Shown: positions 1 through 9,202 of the stretch, in pieces
How the letters are laid out: each line of letters begins with the position of its first letter
Numbering within the stretch: position 1 is the first letter of the stretch
Assembly (NCBI GenBank): GCA_964528575.1
Contig: CAZGTQ010000329.1
Coordinates: 1 to 10,612 of the forward strand
Length of the DNA stretch: 10,612 bases
Direction: 5' to 3'
Source: CAZGTQ01 sp964528575
GTDB lineage: Bacteria > Planctomycetota > UBA1135 > GCA-002686595
Translations under genes and position numbers: made by a program
Notes under the pieces: model-generated
Databases searched by the model: none
What the model saw: the letters and a program-made list of their open reading frames with translations, nothing else
What the model was told of the DNA's origin: nothing

Positions 1-39
1 TGCGGCACCTGGCACCTCCCTGTCGCTGAACGACAACAA

Positions 40-52
40 GGTGTGCGACACC
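40..52 (-). terminator. Weak hairpin downstream of spoVR, possible terminator
   Basis: A perfect 5-bp inverted repeat (GGTGT, 3-nt loop, ACACC) lies 10 nt past the spoVR stop. Read on the minus strand it is followed by a T-rich stretch (TTGTTGTCGTT), which is the arrangement of a Rho-independent terminator. The stem is short and the T-tract interrupted, so this is a tentative call. The remaining bases at the left edge show nothing else I can support. Confidence 0.25.
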
Positions 53-62
53 GTATCGACGC

Positions 63-1493
63 CTAGCTCGCGATCTTCTTTGCGCCGGGCTCGGGCTTGG
101 CGGGGTCGGACGAGCAGAGGCCGAGCGCGTCGGACGAGTCCAGCGCCTTGACGTCCTCGCCGACGCACACGAGGCGGCGGCCCTGGGCCTCCTCGATCGT
201 CAGCAGGTGCACCGGGCCCTTCCAGATGCGCGCGATGTGGCGCAGCGTCGCGGCCGCGGCGTCGAGCTGCAGGTCACGGCCGTCGTGGTGGTGGCGCAGG
301 ACGAGCTCGCCGTCGCCCTCCGTGTTCTGCGCGATCAGCTCGATCTTCGGCAGGCCGCCCCAGGCGAGCTGCTGCAGGAGCATCTTCTTGCGCTGACGCC
401 AATCGAGGTCGCCGGTCGCGTTCCCGTGCTTGCGCACGTACTCCGCCGGCAACGAGTGGACGACGAAGCCCTCGTCGACGAGCTCGTCGACCAAGCTCAC
501 GTCGTTGTGGACGCGGCGCAACTGGAAGATGTCGCGGCCGCTCTGCTCGGCGTAGCGGAAGAGCTCGATCCCGAGCTTGTACGGGTTGAGCTGGCCGGGA
601 GCGGTCGCCGTCGCGCTCGAGTGGCAGTCGGCGAAGTCGAGGATCTCGCTCGGATCGAGGATGCCGCCGGTGAGCAGCCGGCTGTGCCAGAACGAGGCCC
701 AACCCTCGTTCATGATCTTCGTCATGCGCTGCGGCGCGAAGTAGTACGCCTCGCGGCGCAGCATGCGCAGCACGTCGTGCTCCCACGCTTCGAGCGGCGC
801 GTGCTCGGCGAGGAAGCCCATCACGTCGAACGTGGGCAGCGTGGACGGCGGGGCGGCGACCGGCTCGCCGACGGACGGGCCGCCGCGGTGCGGCGGCCGC
901 GTCATCGCCTCGAGCGACGCGCGCGCGCGCTCGGACAGCGGCGTGCGCCGACGCGACTCCTCGGTCTGGCCGCGCTCGCGCAGCGGCTGGAACGGGTTGA
1001 TCAGCGTCTCGATCGAGAGCGCGTGGTCCATGAACGCCTCGACGCGCTCCTGCCCGAACGCGTCGATGTAGCGGCGCACGCGCGTCGCGTGGCTGCCCAT
1101 CGTGTCGAGCATGTGCCGATCGGTCGGCGAAAACCACACGTTGTTCTTGAAGAAGTCCGCGTGGCCGTAGACGTGGGCCATCACGAGCTTCTGCTCGAGC
1201 AGCGAGTTCGCGGCGACGAGGTAGGCGATCGTCGGGTCGTTGTTGATCACCAGCTCGTAGATCTTCGACATGCCCCAGCGGTAGCCCTTCTGCAGCCGCT
1301 CGAACTCCATGCCGAAGCGCCACGACGGGTAGCGCACCGGAAAGCCGCCGTACGAGGCGACGCCGTTGACGTCCTGCGCGGGGAGCAGCTCGAACGCGAC
1401 CTCGAAGAAATCGAGACCCGCCTCGCGGGCCGCGCTCTCGATGATCACGGCCTGGTACTTGAGCTGCGTGGGGAGCGAGGACTTGAGCTTCAC
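63..1493 (-). CDS. spoVR: SpoVR family protein
   Basis: The 476-residue product is a clear SpoVR/YcgB family member of about the usual length. The N-terminal half carries the family signatures: GLDFFEVAFELL (about 26-37), YGGFPVRYPSWRFGMEFERL (48-67), the AHVYGHADFFKNN segment (106-118) and HATRVRRYID (135-144). A variable Arg/Pro-rich linker (about 170-220) follows, then the second core block with YYFAPQRMTKIMNEGWASFWHS (250-271) and NPYKLGIELF (303-312). No signal peptide or membrane helix is visible, so it is probably cytoplasmic. Translation starts at GTG, 15 nt after the DUF444 stop; the family-typical beginning 'LPTQLK' right after it supports this start although no strong Shine-Dalgarno is seen. 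In Bacillus SpoVR affects spore cortex formation, and in E. coli YcgB works with YeaG/YeaH; the biochemical activity is unsettled. It is last in a prkA-yeaH-spoVR operon. Confidence 0.95.
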   Translation of the reverse strand: MKLKSSLPTQLKYQAVIIESAAREAGLDFFEVAFELLPAQDVNGVASYGGFPVRYPSWRFGMEFERLQKGYRWGMSKIYELVINNDPTIAYLVAANSLLEQKLVMAHVYGHADFFKNNVWFSPTDRHMLDTMGSHATRVRRYIDAFGQERVEAFMDHALSIETLINPFQPLRERGQTEESRRRTPLSERARASLEAMTRPPHRGGPSVGEPVAAPPSTLPTFDVMGFLAEHAPLEAWEHDVLRMLRREAYYFAPQRMTKIMNEGWASFWHSRLLTGGILDPSEILDFADCHSSATATAPGQLNPYKLGIELFRYAEQSGRDIFQLRRVHNDVSLVDELVDEGFVVHSLPAEYVRKHGNATGDLDWRQRKKMLLQQLAWGGLPKIELIAQNTEGDGELVLRHHHDGRDLQLDAAAATLRHIARIWKGPVHLLTIEEAQGRRLVCVGEDVKALDSSDALGLCSSDPAKPEPGAKKIAS

Positions 1494-1508
1494 GGGGACC
1501 GACCGTCT

Positions 1509-2615
1509 CTAGCGCCCGCTGCCGAGGAAGCAACGGATGGACTCGGGGATGTCGGCGCGGTCGTTGATCGAGCTCGTCACGAGCAGCTCCTGCTCGCCCA
1601 GCGCTCCGTCGAGGTCCTTCTTGAACTGGCCGGAGCCGTGAGCGCTCTTGACCTGGCCGTAGCAGAACTGGTTGACGCGCGGGAGGATCTCGTCGCGCAG
1701 CATGTTGATGCAGAGCTCGGTGTCGCGCGCCGACCAGTTGTCGCCGTCGGAGTAGTGGAACGGGTAGATGTTCCAGTCCTCGGGGCGGTAGCGTTCCATG
1801 ATCTGGCGCAGGCACAGCTCGTACGCGGACGAGATCTTCGTGCCGCCCGACTCGCGCAGGTGGAAGAACGTGTGGTGGTCGACGACCTTCGCGACCGCGT
1901 CGTGGACGATGTACACGATCTCGAGATTGCGGTACTGGCTGCGCAGCCAGGTGTCGATCCAGAACGCCTTGATGCGCACGATCTCCTTCTGCTCGCGCCC
2001 CATCGAGCCCGACACGTCCATCATGTGGAACACGACGGCGGACGAGTCCGGCTGCGGGCACGTCTGGCGCATGCGGAAGCGGAAGTCCTCGCGCTGGGGA
2101 ACGATGCGCGGGTCGTTCGGGTCCCACAGGCCGGCGGCGACGGTGCGCTTGAGCGCGTTGCGGAAGCTGCGCCGGAAGTGGCGCAGCGAGTCGGGGCCCG
2201 AGCGCCGCAGCCCGCTGTAGCGGCCGCCGTCGGACGAGACCTCCTTCACGCCGCGCGGCTGGATGTTCGGCAGCGCGAGCTCCTCGCCGAGCATCTCCGC
2301 GAGATCGTCGAGCTCGACCTCGACCTCGAGGATGTGCTGGCCCGCGCGGTCGCCCGCGCCGCTGCCGCCTTCGCCCTCGACCGCCTCGCCGTCGGCCCCG
2401 TCGCCCTTCTCGCCGTCGCCGCGGCCGCCGCCGCCCTTCTCGTTCTCGCCGAAGCGGAAGCGCGGCAGCTCGATCTGCGGCAACGGGATCGACACCGCGC
2501 GGTCACCGCAGCGTCCGAGCAGCTCGCCGGTCGAGAGGTACTTGCGCAGGTCCTGGCGGATGCGCCCGCGGACGATCTCGCGGAAGCGCGCGCGGTCGGC
2601 GTCGATGCGGTACAC
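1509..2615 (-). CDS. yeaH: DUF444 / YeaH-YhbH family protein (VWA-like)
   Basis: This 368-residue protein belongs to the DUF444 family (E. coli YeaH, Bacillus YhbH), the usual partner of PrkA. The N-terminal part (DRARFREIVRGRIRQDLRKYL, with the 'LPQIELPRFRFGENE' strand near 46-60) leads into a Gly/Asp/Glu-rich, presumably disordered linker (about 58-92). The C-terminal half is von Willebrand A-like with a metal-site pattern: DVSGSM at 200-205, TKISSAYE at 259-266 and SDGDNW at 289-294. Start is GTG, preceded by a strong GGAGG seven bases upstream, which fixes the start. It is 19 nt downstream of prkA and 15 nt upstream of spoVR. In E. coli YeaH associates with the YeaG kinase; the same role is inferred here. 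No signal peptide is present. Confidence 0.95.
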   Translation of the reverse strand: MYRIDADRARFREIVRGRIRQDLRKYLSTGELLGRCGDRAVSIPLPQIELPRFRFGENEKGGGGRGDGEKGDGADGEAVEGEGGSGAGDRAGQHILEVEVELDDLAEMLGEELALPNIQPRGVKEVSSDGGRYSGLRRSGPDSLRHFRRSFRNALKRTVAAGLWDPNDPRIVPQREDFRFRMRQTCPQPDSSAVVFHMMDVSGSMGREQKEIVRIKAFWIDTWLRSQYRNLEIVYIVHDAVAKVVDHHTFFHLRESGGTKISSAYELCLRQIMERYRPEDWNIYPFHYSDGDNWSARDTELCINMLRDEILPRVNQFCYGQVKSAHGSGQFKKDLDGALGEQELLVTSSINDRADIPESIRCFLGSGR

Positions 2616-2617
2616 GA

Positions 2618-2627
2618 CTCCCCCTCC
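2618..2627 (-). promoter_or_regulatory. Shine-Dalgarno of the DUF444 gene
   Basis: On the minus strand this reads GGAGGGGGAG. The GGAGG core is 7 nt before the GTG at 2615. It is the clearest ribosome binding site in the left half and decides in favour of the GTG start. Confidence 0.7.
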
Positions 2628-2634
2628 GCGGGGC

Positions 2635-4680
<2,046 letters not shown>

Positions 4681-4740
4681 CGTCTGGGGCCGAGGGTGCG
4701 CACCTCACTCTTTCGAACCTGGGCCCGCGATGCCTTGATT

Positions 4741-4767
4741 CGAGCCGGCCCCGGCTCGACGTCGAGC
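4741..4767. repeat. Two overlapping perfect palindromes, operator candidate
   Basis: Positions 4741-4758 form an inverted repeat with 8-bp arms (CGAGCCGG, CC, CCGGCTCG). Overlapping it, 4754-4767 is a perfect 14-bp palindrome GCTCGACGTCGAGC. They lie about 60-90 bp upstream of the prkA start, where a repressor or activator site would be expected. A two-base loop argues against the first being an RNA hairpin and for a protein-bound DNA site. GC-rich DNA makes chance palindromes more likely, so function is an inference. Confidence 0.35.
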
Positions 4768-4805
4768 GGCTCGTGGGAAGCGGCGTGCGGACCCGCACAG
4801 CCGTC

Positions 4806-4820
4806 CCGAGCGACGCTCGG
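4806..4820. repeat. 15-bp inverted repeat in the divergent promoter region
   Basis: CCGAGCG-A-CGCTCGG is a perfect dyad with 7-bp arms around a single base. It shares the CGAGC/GCTCG half-site words with the two palindromes about 40 bp away, so it may be a further binding site for the same regulator. The evidence is sequence symmetry only. Confidence 0.3.
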
Positions 4821-4943
4821 TACCCCGCTCGTGGCGCGGTCGTGCGGAACAGGTTCGGTGTGCGAAAGAGCCATGGAAGCCCGAGAGCGCTGCGTCGCAC
4901 CCCTCCCCGGCTCCTGTTCCCGGCCCTTCCCCTTAGGCCGCGT

Positions 4944-4972
4944 TTGGAGCCGAAACGAGCCCCCGCTATGCT
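4944..4972 (+). promoter_or_regulatory. Sigma70-like promoter candidate for the M28 gene
   Basis: TTGGAG (4944-4949) and TATGCT (4967-4972) are separated by 17 bp, the ideal spacing for a housekeeping sigma factor. Transcription from it would begin at about 4979, on or next to the ATG of the M28 gene, giving a leaderless mRNA. That agrees with the absence of any Shine-Dalgarno before this ATG. Both hexamers are imperfect, so confidence is limited. Confidence 0.3.
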
Positions 4973-4978
4973 GCGCGC

Positions 4979-5965
4979 ATGTTTTCCACCGCCCCAGGAG
5001 CCGCTCGGTCCGCCGCGGCCCTCGTCCTCGCCTGCGCAGCGGTCGCAGTGCTCGCGAGCGGCGGGTGCGGGAGCGCCGGCGCCGCGCCGCCGATCGCCGG
5101 CACGTTCGACAAGGCGCGCGCCTGGCAGAACCTCGAGACGATCGTCGAGTTCGGCCCGCGCCCGGCGGGCTCGGCGGAGCTCGAGAGCCTGCGCTCGTGG
5201 ATCGAGAGCGAGCTCACCAGCTACGGCCTCGCGCCGGTGCGGGAGTCGTTCGGCGTCGAGGACACGCCGATCGGCGCCGTCCAGTTCGCCAACGTCTACG
5301 TCGACGTCCCCGGCACGCCGACCGAGGACGGCGCGCCGCCGCCGATCGTCGTGCTCTGCACCCACTTCGACACGAAGCGCATGCCGTTCCACTTCGTCGG
5401 CGCGAACGACGGGGGCTCGGGGACGGCGGTGCTGCTCGAGATCGCCCGGATCCTCGCCAAGCAGGACGTCGCTCGGCCGGTGACGTACCGGCTGCTGTTC
5501 CTCGACGGCGAGGAGGCGATCGTCAAGTGGGAGGGCGACGACAACACGTACGGCTCGCGCTACCACGTCGCGCAAATGAAGCAGGACCGGGCGCTGTTCC
5601 AGCGCGTCGTCGCCTGCGTCCTGCTCGACATGGTCGGCGACAAGGACCTGAGGCTGAACCGCGAGTCCCTCTCCGACTACCAGCTCCTGGAGATCTTCTT
5701 CGCCACCGCCCGCGGCAACAACCTCGGCGAGTACGTCAGCGGGCCGCCGATGGAGGTGCGCGACGACCACCTCTCCTTCATGTCGGCAGACATCCGCTCC
5801 TGCAACCTGATCGACTTCGACTACGAGAACTACTGGCACACCGCCGAGGACACGCTGGACAAGCTCTCGGCGGACAGCCTCTACCGCGTCGGCCGCATCG
5901 TGCTCTGGTCGCTCCCGGCGCTGGAGCACTGGGCGCTGCGCCAGTACGAGAGCAAGCGCCGCTGA
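4979..5965 (+). CDS. Exported M28 family glutaminyl-peptide cyclotransferase-like enzyme
   Basis: The 328-residue protein belongs to the M28 metallopeptidase fold and most resembles animal-type glutaminyl cyclases, which convert N-terminal Gln to pyroglutamate. Visible landmarks are FGPRPAGS (58-65), THFDTK (128-133), GANDGGSG with the metal Asp144, LDGEEA with catalytic Glu178 and metal Glu179, the cyclase-like YGSRYHVAQM (191-200), LLDMVGD with Asp217, RDDHLSF (261-267) and YWHTAEDT with metal His287. All expected zinc and catalytic residues are present, so activity is likely. The N-terminus is hydrophobic with Cys30 in LASGGC followed by Gly/Ala/Pro-rich sequence: probably a lipoprotein with an atypical lipobox (Ser-Gly-Gly-Cys), otherwise a secreted protein. 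An ordinary M28 aminopeptidase is the alternative. It stands alone on its strand, divergent from prkA and convergent with the M14-like pair. Confidence 0.85.
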   Translation: MFSTAPGAARSAAALVLACAAVAVLASGGCGSAGAAPPIAGTFDKARAWQNLETIVEFGPRPAGSAELESLRSWIESELTSYGLAPVRESFGVEDTPIGAVQFANVYVDVPGTPTEDGAPPPIVVLCTHFDTKRMPFHFVGANDGGSGTAVLLEIARILAKQDVARPVTYRLLFLDGEEAIVKWEGDDNTYGSRYHVAQMKQDRALFQRVVACVLLDMVGDKDLRLNRESLSDYQLLEIFFATARGNNLGEYVSGPPMEVRDDHLSFMSADIRSCNLIDFDYENYWHTAEDTLDKLSADSLYRVGRIVLWSLPALEHWALRQYESKRR

Positions 5966-6005
5966 CCGCCCCCTCAGGCCCCCCCGCCGGGCGTGGCAGC
6001 TCGTC

Positions 6006-6023
6006 GCCGGTTCTCCGACCGGC
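6006..6023. terminator. Hairpin between convergent genes, possible shared terminator
   Basis: GCCGGT-TCTCCG-ACCGGC is a perfect 6-bp stem with a 6-nt loop. It lies in the 61-nt gap between the convergent M28 gene (stop at 5965) and the M14-like gene (stop at 6027), three bases past the latter's stop. There is no U-tract on either side, so if it terminates transcription it would do so poorly or with a factor. Confidence 0.35.
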
Positions 6024-6026
6024 TCG

Positions 6027-7415
6027 TCAGGGGAGCGTGACCTCGAGCGTCGCCCGCGCCGCGCGCGGGGCCTCGCAGTCGATCGCGACCGTCGTGCCCG
6101 CGCTCCCGGCGAGCACGAGCCGCAGCCGGGTCTCCCCCGCGCTCGGCCGCAGCGCCGCGTCGCGCGGGACGACGGTGTAGACGCCGTCCCCGTCCGGGTC
6201 CTCCGCGAGCGCGACGAGCTCCGCGGAACGCACCGCGAGCCGCACGCCGCGCGCGAGCGGACGCCCGCCGACCGGCAGCCCGCGCACCGGCAGCCTTCCG
6301 CGGTCGAGCAGCCGCACGTCGACCTGCCACAGCGCGGGCGCGCCGTCCGCCGCCGCGCCGAGCCGCGTGATCGACGGGAAGCCGTACTCGAGCCGCGGCA
6401 GGGCCGCCGCGAGCGTGCGGACCCATCCGGCGAGCGCCTCGGCCCCGGCCGCCGGCTCCGCGGGCTCGTCCGTCCAGGACGCGGCGACCGCGAACCGCCC
6501 GAGGTGGTCGCGCACGAAGTCGAGCGGGTGGCCCTGCGCCGACGCGATCCACGGCCGTGCGAAGAGCGGCTCGGTCTCGTACGCGAGCGGATCGTGCGCC
6601 GCGCGCTGGAGCACGCTCGTCGCATCGGCGCTCGTCCCATCGCTCACCGCGCCGCCGATCAGCGCGGCCGCGTGCGCCTCGTAGTCGAGCACGAGCGCGA
6701 CCGCGGCGACGTTGTCGCGCTCGGCGACGAAGCTCGCGAGCGCGCGCGACTCGGGCCGCGAGAGCGGGAACGCGCCCGCGCCCGCGGCAAGCGACGGCGG
6801 CAGCCAGCCGGTCGGGAAGTCCACCTCGAAGCGCTCCGCGAGCCGCGGCGGGCGCGCGGCGACCGGCGCAGCACGCGCCGCGTCGCCGGGCGCGTCGCCC
6901 GCCGCGGCGGCTGCGGCGACGATCCGGTCGCGCCGCTCCGGATCGAGATCGGGCGCGACGTACAGCGTGCAGCGGCCGAGCCACGCGAACGAGGCCGGGT
7001 CCGCCGCCGCGGCCGACGCGAGCGCGCGCACGAGCGCGACGAGCGCCTCGCCCGAGCGCACGCCGCCGTCGAGGCACGCGTCGGCGAGCAGGATCGCCGG
7101 CCGCTCGTCGACGCGCGCGACCGGACCGGGCGCGGCCAGCGCGAGCGCGAAGAGCGGCTTGCCCCCAGCGCTCTGGCCGATGCTCCGCAGGTCGACGAGC
7201 TCGCTCTGCGCGAGCTCCGCGAGCGCGGCCTCGATCTGGGCGCTCGTCAGCCGCACGGTCGGCGCCGGCGCCGCGTCCGTCGCGGCCGGCTCGTCGGGGA
7301 CGGGCGCCGGAGTCGGCGCCGGCGCGGGCGCCGGCCGATCCTGCGACCCGGCATCCTGCGCGCCGGCCGGCGCGAGCGCCGCGAGCGCGAGGGCGCACGC
7401 CGCGAGCGCGCTCAC
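6027..7415 (-). CDS. Exported degenerate M14 carboxypeptidase-like protein (second of pair)
   Basis: The 462-residue product starts at GTG 7415, sharing a 4-nt GTGA overlap with the upstream gene; a GAGGTG five bases before the GTG supports this start over the much longer open frame. It has a signal peptide (MSALAACALALAALAPAGA, cut before Gln20) and a Pro/Ala-rich linker to about 53. The rest follows the M14 layout: IGQSAGGKPL (79-88), ILLADACLDGG (108-118) where the zinc HxxE motif should be, VDFPTGW (198-204) in place of DLNRNFP, FPLSRPESRALASF (216-229) and a segment FAVAASW (308-314) where the catalytic Glu would lie but Ala is found. The C-terminus (about 340-462) is beta-rich, with EDPDGDG at 405-411. 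Because the zinc and catalytic residues are missing, I infer a non-catalytic binding or structural role. The M14 assignment rests on pattern and on similarity to its neighbour, so it is tentative. Confidence 0.75.
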   Translation of the reverse strand: MSALAACALALAALAPAGAQDAGSQDRPAPAPAPTPAPVPDEPAATDAAPAPTVRLTSAQIEAALAELAQSELVDLRSIGQSAGGKPLFALALAAPGPVARVDERPAILLADACLDGGVRSGEALVALVRALASAAAADPASFAWLGRCTLYVAPDLDPERRDRIVAAAAAAGDAPGDAARAAPVAARPPRLAERFEVDFPTGWLPPSLAAGAGAFPLSRPESRALASFVAERDNVAAVALVLDYEAHAAALIGGAVSDGTSADATSVLQRAAHDPLAYETEPLFARPWIASAQGHPLDFVRDHLGRFAVAASWTDEPAEPAAGAEALAGWVRTLAAALPRLEYGFPSITRLGAAADGAPALWQVDVRLLDRGRLPVRGLPVGGRPLARGVRLAVRSAELVALAEDPDGDGVYTVVPRDAALRPSAGETRLRLVLAGSAGTTVAIDCEAPRAARATLEVTLP

Positions 7416-9202
7416 GGATGCACCTCGAGCGCGACCTCCGCCGTCCAGTCGCCGCGCGCCGCGAGCCGGAACGTCGCGTCGGGCGGCGCGACGAACAGCC
7501 ACGTGTGCGTCGCGCTCGCGGCTCCCGCGGCGAGGTGACCCAGGGCGAGCTCGGCGTCCCCCGCGACCGCGCGCGCGCCCACGGGCGGCTCGACGCGCAG
7601 CACGACGCCGCGCGGCGCCGCGCCGGGGGGCACGACGATCCCGGTCGGGAGCGTGCCGAGGTTGCGCACGCGCGCCTCGACGCGCACGAGCTCGCCGCGC
7701 CGCTCGGTGCGCACGAGCTCGATCGAGAGGCGCGGCAGGCTGCGGGCGAGCGCGAGCGCGAACGGCCGCGCCCCGCGCACGACCTCGGGCAGCATCTGCT
7801 CGCTCGGATTGAAGCACGTGCGCGGCTCCCATCCGCCGACGAGGCCGCGCACGCCCCCGCCGAGGTCGACCGGCTGCCAATCGACGAAGCCGATGCCGCC
7901 GCGCTGGTCGTCGAGCCAGCGCCCCCACGCGCGCTGCAGCTCGCTCAGCCGCTCGTCCGCGGCGTCCTGGGGGGCGAAGCGCGCATCGGTCGGCTGCCCG
8001 CGCTCGGCGCGGCCCGGCCCCCAGAACGCGACTTCCGCCGCGAGCGCGCCCGCCGCGGAGTAGAGCCAGTCGATCGCCGCGCCCGGCCGCGGCTCGCCGC
8101 GCGCCTCGCACAGGCGCAGCGGCTCGCCGGTGCGCTCGCCCGCTCCGGCGAGCGCCGCGCCGAGCGCCGCGAACGCCGCGCGGTCGCGGTCGAACGGCAG
8201 CGGACCGTCGGCGACGCCGCCGGGCAGCGCGAGCCGTCCGTGGTTGCCCTGGAACAGGAGCACGAGCGCGGTGCGCCGCGTGAGCACGGCGTCGGCGAGC
8301 GCGCGCGAGCCGGGCTCGGAGAGCGGCAGCGGCCCGGCGGCGAAGCCCGAGCGCGGCCCGGGCCAGCCGACGGGAAAGTTCAGGTCGAGGTCGACGCCGC
8401 CGGGCCCGTCCTCGTTGAACAGCCCGTCCCCGTCGTCGTCGCGGCCCTCGGGCCGCTCGTGGTAGCGCGGCCAGTCGCCGTCGCGCGCCGGCACGGGGAA
8501 GCGGGGATCGGCCCCGAACGCCCACGCTCCATCGGGATGCTCGACGAGCATGCGCAGCACGAGCCCGTCGCCGTCCACGTCCTCCGCGCCGTCCTCGTCG
8601 AGCGCGCCGTCGCCGTCGTCGTCGAGCGACCCGCCGTTGCGCCCATCGACGCAGTGGCCGACGCTCCAGCGCGCGAGCCCGTCGGGCGACGCCCACGGCA
8701 CGGCGACGAACGCGAAATCGGGCCCGATGCTCGCGAGGTCGCCGAGCAGCGCCTCGACCGCCGCGAGCACCGCTTCGCCGCCCGCGATCGACACGCCGTC
8801 GAGCCCCCCGACGAGCCACACGGTCGGCCGCTGCGACAGCGGCACGGGCCCCTCGGCGCCGACCTCGAGCGCCGGAATCGACAGCCCCCCCGCGGAGCGT
8901 CCGAGCTCGAACGCGAGCGCGCGCCCCGGATACGCCCGCGACCAGCTCTCGAGCCGCTTCCACAGCTCGTCGTGCCTGCGGTAGCGCGGCACGAGCGGCG
9001 CGGCGGCCGGAGCCGCGGGCTCCGCAGCCTCGGCGCCGGGAGCGGTTCCCTCGCCCTGCGCGGGCGCGCCCTCGCTCGCCGGCGCCGGCGCGGGCGCGGG
9101 CGGTCGCTCGGTCGGCGGCTCGCCCGGATCCTGAGCCCACGCGGGACCCCAGGCGAGCATCGTCAGCAGAAGAGCAAGCATGGCGGCGCGCGGCAGGAGC
9201 AT
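7412..9202 (-). CDS. Exported degenerate M14 carboxypeptidase-like protein with Asp-rich insert
   Basis: From ATG 9202 the product is 596 residues. A signal peptide (1-23, ending AWA before Gln24) is followed by a Pro/Ala/Glu linker to about 70. M14 landmarks appear in order: GRSAGGLSIPALEVG (101-115), VWLVGGLDGVS (128-138), VPWASPDGL (168-176), Asp-rich loops DDDGDGALDEDG (194-205) and DVDGDG (208-213), a second DDDGDGLFNEDGPGG (255-269), VDLDLNFPVGW (270-280) and PLSEPGSRAL (293-302). AAEVAFWGP (388-396) keeps a Glu at the likely catalytic position. The zinc HxxE motif is replaced by LDGVS, the substrate Arg of DLNRNF by Leu, and the third His site reads FQGNHG. It is therefore probably inactive as a carboxypeptidase. 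A beta-rich C-terminal domain follows from about 490. GTG 9250 and ATG 9181 are alternative starts; 9202 gives the best signal peptide. It overlaps the next gene by 4 nt. Confidence 0.8.
   Translation of the reverse strand: MLLPRAAMLALLLTMLAWGPAWAQDPGEPPTERPPAPAPAPASEGAPAQGEGTAPGAEAAEPAAPAAAPLVPRYRRHDELWKRLESWSRAYPGRALAFELGRSAGGLSIPALEVGAEGPVPLSQRPTVWLVGGLDGVSIAGGEAVLAAVEALLGDLASIGPDFAFVAVPWASPDGLARWSVGHCVDGRNGGSLDDDGDGALDEDGAEDVDGDGLVLRMLVEHPDGAWAFGADPRFPVPARDGDWPRYHERPEGRDDDGDGLFNEDGPGGVDLDLNFPVGWPGPRSGFAAGPLPLSEPGSRALADAVLTRRTALVLLFQGNHGRLALPGGVADGPLPFDRDRAAFAALGAALAGAGERTGEPLRLCEARGEPRPGAAIDWLYSAAGALAAEVAFWGPGRAERGQPTDARFAPQDAADERLSELQRAWGRWLDDQRGGIGFVDWQPVDLGGGVRGLVGGWEPRTCFNPSEQMLPEVVRGARPFALALARSLPRLSIELVRTERRGELVRVEARVRNLGTLPTGIVVPPGAAPRGVVLRVEPPVGARAVAGDAELALGHLAAGAASATHTWLFVAPPDATFRLAARGDWTAEVALEVHP
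7421..7426 (-). promoter_or_regulatory. Shine-Dalgarno inside the end of the upstream M14-like gene
   Basis: On the minus strand this reads GAGGTG, five bases before the GTG at 7415, within the last codons of the upstream gene. Together with the GTGA stop/start overlap it points to coupled translation of the two M14-like proteins. Confidence 0.6.

Larger units (their letters stand above)
4681..4978. other. Divergent intergenic region between prkA and the M28 gene
   Basis: This 298-nt spacer must hold the promoters of both the minus-strand prkA operon and the plus-strand M28 gene. I see three perfect inverted repeats (4741-4758, 4754-4767, 4806-4820) and a promoter-like element next to the M28 start. 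On the minus strand I found no convincing -35/-10 pair or sigma-54 (GG/GC) element for prkA. Short ORFs here have third-position G+C no higher than background. Confidence 0.6.

Noticed and set aside
1..66. Plus-strand frame open from the window edge to a TAG at 64-66, overlapping the spoVR stop
   Set aside because: Only 21 codons are visible, with no recognisable sequence; the tail of a convergent gene cannot be shown or excluded.
7416..9140. Upstream extension of the second M14-like gene's reading frame
   Set aside because: It overlaps the first M14-like gene throughout and is Arg-rich; the GTG at 7415 with a Shine-Dalgarno and signal peptide is the clear start.
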